Part shown: piece by piece, positions 1 to 8,086 of the stretch | Layout: every line of letters starts with the position of its first letter | How positions within the stretch are numbered: position 1 is the first letter of the stretch | DNA from: JAAYXS01 sp043820985 | Lineage (GTDB): Bacteria > Planctomycetota > Phycisphaerae > UBA1845 > Fen-1342 | DNA length: 64,000 nt | Direction of reading: 5' to 3' | Assembly (NCBI GenBank): GCA_043820985.1 | Contig: JBDRDH010000011.1 | Coordinates: 36,865-100,864, forward strand | Translations under genes and position numbers: made by a program | Notes under the pieces: model-generated | Databases searched by the model: none | Told to the model about the DNA's origin: nothing | Seen by the model: the letters and a program-made list of their open reading frames with translations, nothing else

Positions 1-365
1 GTCTAAAGTTCGATGAGCCGGTCACGTTTCATTACCCGTGCCACGCGCGGGGTATCTACAGCGCGGCGGACCTGCAAGATTGGCTCAGCGCGGCGGGGCA
101 TATTGAATTGCGCGTACCGGAGCACCCGGATATGTGCTGCGGCTTTGGCGGGATGTTCGCCGTTGAACATGCCGACATCAGCGGTGCCATGCTGGACGAT
201 AAGCTGGATGTGCTGGCGGCGACCGGGGCGCGGCTGGTGGTTTGCAACGAGAGTGGTTGCACGATGCAGATTGCCGGTGGAGCCCGGCGACGTGGAATAC
301 CATTGCGGTTCAAGCACATCGCCGAGTGTCTGGCGGAATCGCTGGGTCTGATGGAGCCGCAATAA
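1..365 (+). CDS. lutA: Lactate utilization protein A, C-terminal part (cut by the window edge)
   Basis: This is the end of a cysteine-rich (CCG domain) Fe-S oxidoreductase subunit, read in frame 3 with no start codon in the window. The visible part has the second half of the fold: 'HYPCHARG' near the start and the signature 'CCGFGG' about 40 residues on, then 'CNESGCTMQI', which are typical cluster-binding cysteines of LutA/GlpC-like proteins. The stop TAA overlaps the ATG of lutB by one base (TAATG), so the two are translationally coupled. With the next two genes it forms the LutABC system, which in Bacillus oxidises L-lactate to pyruvate in the cytoplasm. A glycolate-oxidase-type subunit cannot be excluded from this fragment alone, but the neighbours favour LutA. 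Confidence 0.85.
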   Translation, partial: LKFDEPVTFHYPCHARGIYSAADLQDWLSAAGHIELRVPEHPDMCCGFGGMFAVEHADISGAMLDDKLDVLAATGARLVVCNESGCTMQIAGGARRRGIPLRFKHIAECLAESLGLMEPQ

Positions 366-1765
366 TGAGCAAAGCGCCGAATTTTCGCGAGCGTGTAACG
401 CAAGCGCTGACCGATAAGCGCGTCAGCGCGGCGGTGCATCAAGCTACCTGGCGGAAGGTCGATGCGCGGATCGAGAGCCTGGGGGCACTACGCAATCCGG
501 ATGAGCTGCGCCAACTGGCACATGACATTAAGCGGCACACGATTGCGAATCTACCGGATTACCTGGAACAATTTATCAACCAGGTGCAGGCACGAGGTGG
601 CCAAGTGTATTTCGCCGTGGATGCCGCGAGGGCGCGGCGGATCATCTGTGATATCGCTGACGAGCGTGGTTTGAGGGTCGCCGTCAAGGTCAAGAGCATG
701 ACCACCGAAGAGGTGGAGTTAAACCAGGCGCTCGAGGAGATCGGACTGGAAGTTTTCGAGACGGACCTGGGCGAGTTCATCGTGCAGATCGACCACGATC
801 GTCCCAGCCATATCGTCACGCCCATAATTCACAAGGATCGACGACAGGTGGCGGCGGCGATGGAACGTGAACTGGGAGTTGCATATACGGAGGATCCCAC
901 TGAGTTGACGAAGCTGGCGCGCCAGCACTTGCGCGATGTGTTTCGCCGCTGTGATCTGGGGATCAGCGGGGTGAACTTCGGCGTGGCCGAGACTGGCACG
1001 ATCTGTATCTGTACCAATGAAGGCAATGGGCGGATGTCCACCACGCGGCCGCGCGTACACGTAACGTTGATGGGCATCGAGAAAGTCATCCCGCGCATGC
1101 GTGACCTGCCAGTGTTTCTCAAACTGCTCTCGCGCTCCGCCACCGGACAGCCGTTAGGCTCATATACCTCACTGATCAGCGGCCCGAAACGCCTGGAGGA
1201 TCCGGATGGCCCGGAAGAACTGCATGTCGTAATCCTGGATAATGGCCGCTCGAATATCTGGGGCGGGCCATTCGAGGAAGCTCTGTGCTGCGTGCGCTGC
1301 GGGGCTTGCTTAAATGCCTGCCCGGTCTATCGAAATATCGGCGGACATGCTTATGGCAGTGTCTACCCCGGTCCGATTGGCAGTGTGGTAACGCCGCTAT
1401 TGAATCCCGCCGGAGAAAACGAAGACTTGCCCCGGGCATCGAGCCTGTGTGGTGCCTGCCTGGAAGCCTGCCCGGTGATGCTCGATATTCCAGGGTTGCT
1501 GCTTAGCCTGCGGGCGGCGAACCGCGATCGACAACCCTGGACCAAGCGGGCAATGATCAAGGCCTGGCTGACGGCGATGCGCTCGCCGCACTTTTATAGC
1601 TGGGGGCAATACCTGCTGGCGCATCTGCTGCCCGATGATGGTGAAGGCTGGAGTACGCGTGGGATTGGTCCGCTGCGCGACTGGCTGGCAAACCGTGATC
1701 TGCTCCGACCGCCGGAGAAGAGCTTTCGTCAGCGCTGGAAGGAGGGTCTGGCGGATGAAGCCTGA
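365..1765 (+). CDS. lutB: Lactate utilization iron-sulfur protein LutB
   Basis: A 466-residue LutB. The N-terminal two thirds is a LUD domain, with the family segment 'SGVNFGVAETGTI' near residue 205. Two ferredoxin-like 4Fe-4S motifs follow, 'CVRCGACLNACP' near residue 306 and 'CGACLEACP' near 360. The start at 365 was chosen because it overlaps the lutA stop as TAATG; an upstream in-frame ATG at 242 lies inside lutA. LutB is thought to carry electrons between LutA and LutC in lactate oxidation. The order lutA-lutB-lutC with overlapping ends is the standard operon. Nothing is missing from the motifs. Confidence 0.93.
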   Translation: MSKAPNFRERVTQALTDKRVSAAVHQATWRKVDARIESLGALRNPDELRQLAHDIKRHTIANLPDYLEQFINQVQARGGQVYFAVDAARARRIICDIADERGLRVAVKVKSMTTEEVELNQALEEIGLEVFETDLGEFIVQIDHDRPSHIVTPIIHKDRRQVAAAMERELGVAYTEDPTELTKLARQHLRDVFRRCDLGISGVNFGVAETGTICICTNEGNGRMSTTRPRVHVTLMGIEKVIPRMRDLPVFLKLLSRSATGQPLGSYTSLISGPKRLEDPDGPEELHVVILDNGRSNIWGGPFEEALCCVRCGACLNACPVYRNIGGHAYGSVYPGPIGSVVTPLLNPAGENEDLPRASSLCGACLEACPVMLDIPGLLLSLRAANRDRQPWTKRAMIKAWLTAMRSPHFYSWGQYLLAHLLPDDGEGWSTRGIGPLRDWLANRDLLRPPEKSFRQRWKEGLADEA

Positions 1766-2462
1766 ATCCAATCAAGCCAGCGGGCAGGGTGTGGAAGTGG
1801 ACGCCGGACTGGCCGGTTTGCTGGCCGGGATGCGTAAGCGCGCGAGCCGGGGTTCACCGGTGCCGACATTGCCAGAGCCGCGGGTGGCGGCGGTGCAGGT
1901 TAAGGCGAGTGATGATCTGGTGAAATGTTTTACGGACGCCGCCCGGTTGTCAGGGATGTCGGTTTATCAAACGAATACCGCTGCTTGGGTGACGTGTGTG
2001 CGGGGGCTGCTAAGGGAGTGTGGCGCACGCAAGGTATTCATAGGTCCACGACCAAACACGGTGTTCTCGGATGAGGAGGCTGGCGAACTGGCGGCGGTAC
2101 TGGTTCAGCAAGGCGTGCAACCGCATACCACTCCCGACGATGAGACGCTCTTTGAAGTGGATGCGAGTATTACCGGAGTAGACGCGGCGATTGCGGAAAA
2201 CGGGACGATCGTATGTGCCTCGGCAAAGGATCAGGCACGCGGGGCTTCGCTGATACCGCCGATACATGTGGCGGTTTTGGGGACCAGTCAGATCGTACCG
2301 GATTTGTGTGACTACTTTGACCGGTTGGCGAACATGGGTGCGGAGTTACCGGCCAACGTAAATCTGATCTCGGGGCCGAGCAAGACGGCGGATATTGAAG
2401 GGGTGCTGGTTACAGGCGTACATGGGCCCGGTCAGGTGCATATCGTGCTGGTTCAGCAGTGA
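1755..2462 (+). CDS. lutC: Lactate utilization protein LutC
   Basis: A 235-residue single-domain LUD protein. Typical features are 'FEVDASITGVDAAIAENGTI' near the middle and 'NVNLISGPSKTADIEG' near the C-terminus, matching LutC/YkgG. The ATG at 1755 lies 11 bases inside lutB, so the genes overlap and are probably co-translated. An in-frame ATG at 1635 lies deep in lutB and was rejected. The first 50 residues are low in conservation and rich in charged residues. It completes the LutABC set for lactate oxidation. The operon ends here; lexA follows on the other strand after 22 bases. Confidence 0.9.
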   Translation: MKPESNQASGQGVEVDAGLAGLLAGMRKRASRGSPVPTLPEPRVAAVQVKASDDLVKCFTDAARLSGMSVYQTNTAAWVTCVRGLLRECGARKVFIGPRPNTVFSDEEAGELAAVLVQQGVQPHTTPDDETLFEVDASITGVDAAIAENGTIVCASAKDQARGASLIPPIHVAVLGTSQIVPDLCDYFDRLANMGAELPANVNLISGPSKTADIEGVLVTGVHGPGQVHIVLVQQ

Positions 2463-2484
2463 CGATTAAGCAGTAACAGCTAAT

Positions 2485-3117
2485 TCAACACTTACGCAAG
2501 ATACCGACGACCACGCCTTGAACGCGGACGTTTTTGGTGATGATCGGCTTGTAAGCCGGATTCGCCGGTTGGAGCCTGATACCGTTGCGTTCGTGGTAGA
2601 GTCGTTTAAGGGTGGCTTCGCCATCGTCGAGTAGGGCGACGACAGTCTCGCCGTCTCGGGCGGTTTCGCGTTTTTCAATGATGACGTAATCGCCGTCGCA
2701 GATTTGATCCTCGATCATACTATCGCCCTTGACGCGCAGGACGAAGCTGCCGTGCGGGGAGACGAACATCTCCTCCAGGTCGAGGGTTTCGGGATCTTCG
2801 ATAGCTTCGATGGGAGCCCCGGCGGCGATGGTACCAACCAGGGGCAGGCAGGTGGCGCGCTCGTCGGGGAAGTTGATGTTGGCACTAAGTTGTAAAGAGC
2901 GTGCCTTGTGTCGGGTCCGCTTGAGATACCCTTTTTTCTGCAAGGCGTCGATGTGTTCGAATACGGTGACCTTGCTGATGCCGAATTCGTCGGCCAGTTC
3001 CTGCATGGTTGGCGCGTAACCCCGGGCGTGCGAGAAGTCCCGTATGAAGATGAGGACTCGTAGCTGTTTGGGGGTGAGCGACGGTTTCGGGCGTTTCCGT
3101 GACTTGGTTGAGGGCAT
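2485..3117 (-). CDS. lexA: LexA repressor (SOS regulator, S24 autopeptidase)
   Basis: A 210-residue LexA of normal length. An N-terminal winged helix (residues about 13-70, with 'TMQELADEFGISKVTVFEHI') is followed by an S24 peptidase domain. The self-cleavage site is A99-G100 in 'GTIAAGAP'; the catalytic serine is S133 in 'GDSM' and the lysine K171 in 'ATLKRL'. The start at 3117 was chosen because GGAGG lies nine bases upstream; an in-frame start at 3156 has no such site. It represses DNA-damage genes until RecA stimulates its cleavage. It overlaps the gene upstream (2885-3424) and probably shares its promoter at 3484-3512, which would allow autoregulation. Confidence 0.95.
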   Translation of the reverse strand: MPSTKSRKRPKPSLTPKQLRVLIFIRDFSHARGYAPTMQELADEFGISKVTVFEHIDALQKKGYLKRTRHKARSLQLSANINFPDERATCLPLVGTIAAGAPIEAIEDPETLDLEEMFVSPHGSFVLRVKGDSMIEDQICDGDYVIIEKRETARDGETVVALLDDGEATLKRLYHERNGIRLQPANPAYKPIITKNVRVQGVVVGILRKC

Positions 3118-3424
3118 TGGTCCATTCCTCCGCCAGGTAGGCACTAAGCGAACCATGTACTACTGGTGGCAGAGGTCGGCCGGCGGCCGCCCAGACACGT
3201 CGATCTGATAAGGAGGCTTCGACAGAGACAGGAGTGGTGGCAAAGGGGAGACCCAAGCTTTCAGCCAGGCAGCGTTGCAGGTGATCGGCCTGCTCCTGAC
3301 GCAGAGGGGCCGAGGACAATTTAGCTGCCTGGTGGCTATCGATACGGATCTCAGACTGGAAATCGCCACCCGGACCAAGCAGGCACAACAGCCTTCCATT
3401 GCTGTTCTGACTACCGGCCATCCT
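2885..3424 (-). CDS. Hypothetical protein overlapping lexA
   Basis: A 179-codon reading frame that begins with ATG at 3424 behind a good ribosome binding site (AAAGGAG, six bases upstream) and lies directly downstream of the promoter at 3484-3512. No family was recognised. The first 100 residues look protein-like, with a helical stretch 'LRQEQADHLQRCLAESLGL'. The last 78 codons run through the start of lexA in another frame and read like a shadow. It may be a short co-transcribed gene whose stop was lost by a frameshift, or it may really overlap lexA by 233 bases. In either case its translation would pass through the lexA start region. Function unknown. Confidence 0.45.
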   Translation of the reverse strand, partial: RMAGSQNSNGRLLCLLGPGGDFQSEIRIDSHQAAKLSSAPLRQEQADHLQRCLAESLGLPFATTPVSVEASLSDRRVWAAAGRPLPPVVHGSLSAYLAEEWTNALNQVTETPETVAHPQTATSPHLHTGLLARPGLRANHAGTGRRIRHQQGHRIRTHRRLAEKRVSQADPTQGTLFTT

Positions 3425-3467
3425 GCACTCCTTTGCAAAAAACCGTCGCGACCTAGACACCAGTTAG

Positions 3468-3512
3468 CAAGTTATTTGTACTAATAGTAACCTAACTTGC
3501 GCTTGCGGTCAA
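3468..3512 (-). promoter_or_regulatory. Sigma-70-type promoter and candidate LexA operator
   Basis: On the minus strand a -35 box TTGACC (3512-3507) and a -10 box TACTAT (3489-3484) are separated by 17 bases, close to the sigma-70 consensus. A perfect 7-bp inverted repeat CAAGTTA/TAACTTG (3499-3493 and 3474-3468, 18-base spacer) encloses the -10 box, and the -10 itself lies in the palindrome TACTA-T-TAGTA. The promoter faces the small gene at 3424 and then lexA. The position suggests autoregulation by LexA, but the motif is not one of the well-known LexA boxes, so the operator role is inference. Confidence 0.65.
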
Positions 3513-3527
3513 GTCGCGGGGGCAATT

Positions 3528-3546
3528 ATTGGCGAAACACGCCAAT
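3528..3546 (-). terminator. Short hairpin downstream of the GT2 gene
   Basis: A perfect 7-bp stem ATTGGCG/CGCCAAT with a 5-base loop, followed on the minus strand by AATT. It lies between the end of the glycosyltransferase gene (3689) and the lexA promoter. A weak terminator is possible, but there is no true T run. The rest of 3547-3688 is AT-rich and shows no gene. Confidence 0.3.
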
Positions 3547-3688
3547 GACCCCATATCCTGTCTTTGCTAAGTATACTTCAAACAACCTGTAGTGGTAGGC
3601 GAAATGACATTTTTGTCCTCGAATGTGAATAACTAAAGGCGGGATCGGGAGCGGTTGCTAACAGTGTAAGCTAAATAATAATAGCAAC

Positions 3689-4930
3689 TTAAGAGCGATT
3701 TGTTGTTTTCGGATTATCTTGATCACTTTGTGGTGAGGACAGAGCGCCACCCTGATAGGTGGTGCCACGCCAGGTAGTAGAACTCCCGCCTACACGCAAC
3801 ATCGCATTGAGGGTCATTCCCAGGCAGAACAGGGCACCCAAGGGGTAGGACAAGGCCCAAACAGGAAGAACGCCGGAGAGCCGGTAATACGGCCAGAGAA
3901 TGGACTGCTGTGCCAGGATGGCCAGTAGCGATGTTGCCGCAATCCAGGGGGCGGCGGTGCCAGTGAAGGCGGCGGCCACCAGGCTCAAATAGGGCGAAAC
4001 GCTGAATATCGCCAGCATGATCACGCTGACCAGCAAGCGGGGGAAGGTCCCGAAACAGCCATAGAAAATCCGGCTCCAGCCACGCCAGATGTCTTTCAGT
4101 CCGGTGTACATGCGGACTCGGTATAGCTCGCCACCCCGCAGCACACGGATGGGCACGCCGGCGGCCTTGGCTTGTCGAGCCAGGTGCATGTCTTCATTCA
4201 ACGTGGCGCGGACCGCTTCATGGCCACCAAGCTGGTCATAGGCCTGGCGCGACATGAGCATAAAGGCCCCATTGGCATAGGCCCGGGCTGATTTGGGATT
4301 GTTGACCTTTTGCGGGGGGAACCAGAAGACCATGATGGCCCCGGCGACCGGCTGCACGACCTGCTCCCAGAACGTATGTGCTTCCAGCAGAGGCAATACA
4401 GACAGGAACTCGATCCGCTCGTGTTGGGCGTAATTGACGGCGGCGCTCATCAAGCGGTGGGAATCGAAGGTGCAGTCGGCGTCGGTGAAGCAGAGTAAAT
4501 CGCTGGTGGCGTGGGCCATGCCCGTGCGCATGGCGTTGTTTTTACCGAACCAGCCGGGTTGCAACTCAGTGACGTGGACGGCGGTCAGGCGTGCATCCCG
4601 CGCGGCCAATTCATCGATGATGTCGCCCGTGCGGTCGTCGCTACGGTCGTTGATGGCCACGATTTGCAGATGCGGATAATCCTGAGCCAGTAAACCCGCC
4701 AGGCAGCGTCCGATGTTCGCTTCCTCATCCTTGGCGGCGACCAGTACCGTCAGGGAGGGGGGCTCGGGTGGCAGGCCGTCGGCGTCCCGCTCAGTCAGGC
4801 AGGGCTCGCGGCGGCCGCGGTATAGATCGATGTGCCGACGTAGCCAGACTACCGCGATCAGCACCATGATCCAGAACCAGGTTGTTAACCAGGGTGAGGC
4901 GAAGTAGTAAGCGAGGATTCCAGCCAACAA
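3689..4930 (-). CDS. Membrane glycosyltransferase, family 2 (HpnB/CrtQ-like)
   Basis: A 413-residue membrane-bound GT2 enzyme. An N-terminal hydrophobic segment is followed by the GT-A domain with 'LTVLVAAKDEEANI', the nucleotide-binding 'NDRSDDRT', the metal-binding DAD in 'CFTDADCTF', the acceptor motif 'LNEDMHLA' and an 'RGWSR' segment. Three or four membrane helices follow. The segment 'GWFGKNNAM' resembles the CrtQ/HpnB group, which acts on hopanoid or carotenoid lipids, but no such pathway genes are nearby, so the acceptor is unknown. The start was set at TTG 4930, which has GGAG seven bases upstream; an in-frame TTG at 4999 would add 23 residues and has no clear ribosome binding site. 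Confidence 0.75.
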   Translation of the reverse strand: MLAGILAYYFASPWLTTWFWIMVLIAVVWLRRHIDLYRGRREPCLTERDADGLPPEPPSLTVLVAAKDEEANIGRCLAGLLAQDYPHLQIVAINDRSDDRTGDIIDELAARDARLTAVHVTELQPGWFGKNNAMRTGMAHATSDLLCFTDADCTFDSHRLMSAAVNYAQHERIEFLSVLPLLEAHTFWEQVVQPVAGAIMVFWFPPQKVNNPKSARAYANGAFMLMSRQAYDQLGGHEAVRATLNEDMHLARQAKAAGVPIRVLRGGELYRVRMYTGLKDIWRGWSRIFYGCFGTFPRLLVSVIMLAIFSVSPYLSLVAAAFTGTAAPWIAATSLLAILAQQSILWPYYRLSGVLPVWALSYPLGALFCLGMTLNAMLRVGGSSTTWRGTTYQGGALSSPQSDQDNPKTTNRS

Positions 4931-5028
4931 ATTGTCACTCCGCGTAAGAAAATCCGGGTGCAAGGTCAGCAGGGTAGCGGGTCGGGCACACAACGGCAAA
5001 TTAGACCGGCGCGCGAGATGTTACTCAA

Positions 5029-5856
5029 ATGACTATAATTACTGCCATGTCAGTGAAGGAAGTGCATAGGCAAAAACGCGGTTCACGCTTGGCGCTGGTC
5101 ATGATTGCCCTGACCGCCGTGGCGTGTATTGTGGCGTTGCTTTTTCGCACGCCGATACGGTCGCGCTACTGGGCCGCGCGCATCGTGCGGAGCCAGGACC
5201 CGGCGGAGCGGGCGGTTTATCTGACGGCCCTGTGCAACACCGGTGATAGCGGGTGGTGGGGTACGGGAGTGCTGCTGAGCAGTGCCGAGGCGGAAATCCG
5301 CCAGTATGGGATGGTAGTACTGCACAACGTGTGTAGTACGTGGTCACAGGCGGCGCTGTTTGCGGGGCTTGATGATGAGGATCAGGGCGTACGTGAACTG
5401 GCGGCGCTGGGTCTGGCCATACACGGTGATGATGCGGTTGTGCCGACGTTACGCGAGATGTATGTGAGGGGTGACGATGGGGCGGCAACGTCGGCGTGTG
5501 TGGCACTCGAACGCCTGGGAACGCCGACGGCGGTGGATGCGCTGGTTGAGCTTGCGTGTGAACCGGCCTCAGTGGTCAGACGGGCGGCGTTGGTGGACGC
5601 GCTGGGTGGTATCGGCGAGCCGGCGTGTGTGCCGGGATTGGTGGAATTGCTGGCGGATGAGCGGGCGTGTGATGTTCCGCCCCGCGCGGACCAACTGTCA
5701 CAAGCGGTAGTCGCGCAGTTGCTGGTGGCGGGTGAGCTTGGTGAAGTTACGAGCGAACCGAGTACACGGCCGGGACGGCCGGGCCACCCGGGGCGGACGA
5801 TCGCCGAACGCGCGGCGGCGGCGCTTGAGCGGATTAAGAGTGCGGAAGGGCCGTGA
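5029..5856 (+). CDS. Membrane-anchored HEAT-repeat protein
   Basis: A 275-residue protein with one membrane segment near residues 22-40, then a cluster of alpha-helical repeats of the HEAT type, for example 'DDEDQGVRELAALGLAIHGDD' split over two helices, then 'PTAVDALVELACEPASVVRR' and 'ACVPGLVELLADE'. Such repeats bind other proteins; no catalytic motif is visible. The C-terminal 50 residues are rich in Pro, Arg and Gly. An alternative start is the ATG at 5047. It is divergent from the glycosyltransferase. The partner is unknown. Confidence 0.65.
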   Translation: MTIITAMSVKEVHRQKRGSRLALVMIALTAVACIVALLFRTPIRSRYWAARIVRSQDPAERAVYLTALCNTGDSGWWGTGVLLSSAEAEIRQYGMVVLHNVCSTWSQAALFAGLDDEDQGVRELAALGLAIHGDDAVVPTLREMYVRGDDGAATSACVALERLGTPTAVDALVELACEPASVVRRAALVDALGGIGEPACVPGLVELLADERACDVPPRADQLSQAVVAQLLVAGELGEVTSEPSTRPGRPGHPGRTIAERAAAALERIKSAEGP

Positions 5857-5880
5857 GGGTTGGGGGACCGTCAGCTCGGA

Positions 5881-5960
5881 TCGACCGCTCGCTGACGGTC
5901 GTGGCTCTGAATGTCCGCTCCCTGACGGTCGCGGCTCTGAAGGTCCGCTCCCTGACATCC
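5881..5960. repeat. 30-bp tandem repeat, 2.7 copies
   Basis: Units 5881-5910, 5911-5940 and a partial copy 5941-5960 share the core CCGCTC(C/G)CTGACGGTCG followed by (T/C)GGCTCTGA. The last copy loses the pattern after CCCTGAC. The repeat lies just downstream of the HEAT-repeat gene in a 270-bp stretch without a gene. It is a GC-rich intergenic repeat, not a CRISPR: the copies are adjacent, with no spacers. The rest of 5961-6129 shows nothing else. Confidence 0.8.
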
Positions 5961-6129
5961 ACCGGAGGACGATCGAGATCTGGTACAGTTAATAGCTTTC
6001 TTATTGCTTAAATATTATTGTGGCGTCACTATCCCGCTGCCCTTAGCAACGCAGGCCGAGAAGATACGGCGAGTTACGTGATTGTGCAACGTCAGGCGCG
6101 AAACGGTGTGGATGTTCGCGCCGATCAGC

Positions 6130-7956
6130 TTATTTGCAAAGCAGATTATCAACCGCTGCGGCCATGCGGGACAGGTATTTCTGGCCATCCGGGTGATGCA
6201 CCATGCCGGCCAGTAGATAAACCCGACGGCCGTGCTGAATGCGGGCGGTGTCCAGGTGCCAGTCTTCCCACTGGCCACTCTTACGCAAAATATCGACGTC
6301 GCGCCCCTTGAGGCCATTCACGAAGTTGGTGTCGTGGAATTCCAGGTCGGGGGCGGCGAAGATCTGCTTCATTTTGGCACACGCCGCCGCGCTGACCAGA
6401 CGGCCCTGTTCGAGCATCAGGTAATAGCGCAGACACTGTCGCACGGTGGCGCCGTGGGAATGGTCGTGTTGCGGGTCGCCGTAGCGCGGCTCGGCGATGC
6501 CGTAATGTTTACCACACCAGAGCCCGCCGCCGTGGTCGGGATCGTAGAAGCGATAGTGCTTTGACTGGAGCATCTCCTGGATCGTTTCCAGGCCGATCAA
6601 CTGACTGTACTTGGCGGCCAACTCGTTATCCGAACGCTTGATGACCAGTTGCAGCTCGCGTTCGACCTGCGGGTCGAGGTTCGTCGCGGCTTCGGGATGC
6701 TCCTGGAAATAGGCGGCGAGGATACAGATTTTGGGCACGCTGGCCGCGTAGAACATCTCGTCGGGCCGCACCAGGGCCAGGCGCGGGTCGGTCAGATCGA
6801 GTACGCCGAAGGCACGGTCAGACGCGGGGATTCCCAACTCGGCGCCGACGCGCTCTTCGAGTTGTTCGACGGCGGCTTGTAGATCGGGATCGAGCGGGGC
6901 GTCAAAGGTCAGACGATAGGCTTGTAACTGCATGGCGCGGGTCCAGTTATTGGCGTAACCCGGTGGCGTACCGGTGGACATCAATGGTGAAGACTCCAGG
7001 GCGGCGGTCAGTGTGGCTTGATTGACTTCAGTGGCGGCGGGCGTGTGCTCCAATGCGTCGGCCATGATCCGCTCGGCGTCGGGAGCCAGACGCAATATCT
7101 TCATACCCAGGCAGCGGCGATTGTTTTGTAAGTAATCGAGCAGGGGTTGTTCACGAACCGCGGGTCGGGCCGAGTGCAGGAAATTGACCGTGCCATCGTT
7201 GCCGATCGCGACCAGGCCGGTGTGACCGCACCATTGGGAGTCGTCGTCGCCACGGATGATGTTAACGAAGTCGCCGTCATGTAGCTCAGCCAGAATGGCG
7301 GGCACGTTGGCGGTGGGGATGTATTGATCGGAGATGGGTTCGTCGGGGATATCCTGCCCGATGCCGAATTGGGCGAAGAAGCGCGCTCGCCGACAGATTT
7401 GGTGCAGGGGAACGCAAACCTGCCCCTGACCGAGCTTAGTGGTCAAGTCAACAAAGAGGAAGGCGTTGTTGGGATTCCAGTCCGCCAAACCGTAGTGGTT
7501 GCGCGTCAGCATGCCAATGATGCCGTCACGGTATCGGATGCGTTGCAGGGTACGCAGGAAAGTCCACCAATCCTGGCTGAGGGCCATGGAATACATGTGC
7601 TCGCAGAATGTCAGGCAGTCGCTACGGTCGAGGCAGTAGATTGGTTCCGGGTCGTGAAATTCATAGGGGAATTCGCCCAGTAGGTAGATGTCGTATGGTT
7701 GGTCGTAGTTCTGGCGGCCGAGGTGTACCACGCGCTTGGTCAGATCGGGTTCGAGTTGCCGGAGACCGGAGAGGTAGTGGTTAAGCAGGGCTTCGTCGAA
7801 GGTGTATAGCGGGCGTTTGGCCAATTCGTTGATAGTTGGTAATGGCCGATCGCCGCTGATCTGGGGGCCGGGTGAGGTTGATGTGCGGCAGCCAATCAGA
7901 GTTGTGGAGGCGAAGGTACTAATTAAACCTATGAGGCAGAGACGCTGGGTGGGCAT
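6130..7956 (-). CDS. Lipoprotein: DUF1460 amidase-like domain fused to class A beta-lactamase-like domain
   Basis: A 608-residue exported lipoprotein with a signal peptide and lipobox 'LIGC' (Cys23). Residues about 50-300 match DUF1460, an NlpC/P60-related family of N-acetylmuramoyl-alanine-amidase-like proteins: the probable catalytic Cys114 is in 'SDCLTF' and His245 is in 'CGHTG'. Residues about 350-608 match the class A beta-lactamase/transpeptidase fold: S406-x-x-K409 in 'SVPK', S442-D443-N444 in 'RSDNE' and K559-S560-G561 in 'RKSGQW'. The order SxxK, SDN, KSG is that of the family. The start at 7956 has GGAGG five bases upstream. The likely role is peptidoglycan remodelling or scavenging at the cell surface; antibiotic hydrolysis is possible but not shown. 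Confidence 0.8.
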   Translation of the reverse strand: MPTQRLCLIGLISTFASTTLIGCRTSTSPGPQISGDRPLPTINELAKRPLYTFDEALLNHYLSGLRQLEPDLTKRVVHLGRQNYDQPYDIYLLGEFPYEFHDPEPIYCLDRSDCLTFCEHMYSMALSQDWWTFLRTLQRIRYRDGIIGMLTRNHYGLADWNPNNAFLFVDLTTKLGQGQVCVPLHQICRRARFFAQFGIGQDIPDEPISDQYIPTANVPAILAELHDGDFVNIIRGDDDSQWCGHTGLVAIGNDGTVNFLHSARPAVREQPLLDYLQNNRRCLGMKILRLAPDAERIMADALEHTPAATEVNQATLTAALESSPLMSTGTPPGYANNWTRAMQLQAYRLTFDAPLDPDLQAAVEQLEERVGAELGIPASDRAFGVLDLTDPRLALVRPDEMFYAASVPKICILAAYFQEHPEAATNLDPQVERELQLVIKRSDNELAAKYSQLIGLETIQEMLQSKHYRFYDPDHGGGLWCGKHYGIAEPRYGDPQHDHSHGATVRQCLRYYLMLEQGRLVSAAACAKMKQIFAAPDLEFHDTNFVNGLKGRDVDILRKSGQWEDWHLDTARIQHGRRVYLLAGMVHHPDGQKYLSRMAAAVDNLLCK

Positions 7957-8086
7957 GATATCCTCCAGGGACCGCGCGTCATTGGACGACCGGTGTTGAT
8001 TATCGCAGAATAGTACCTGGTCGGGAAGTTCCGGCCATTGTATTCAAGGTATAGAGAGGAAGCCGGCCCTACAGGAGTTTTGTGCG

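Noticed and set aside
4931..4999. Upstream TTG start of the GT2 gene
   Set aside because: It has no ribosome binding site, while the TTG at 4930 has GGAG at a good distance.
5881..5960. Possible CRISPR array
   Set aside because: The repeat units are directly adjacent and there are no unique spacers; no cas gene is nearby.
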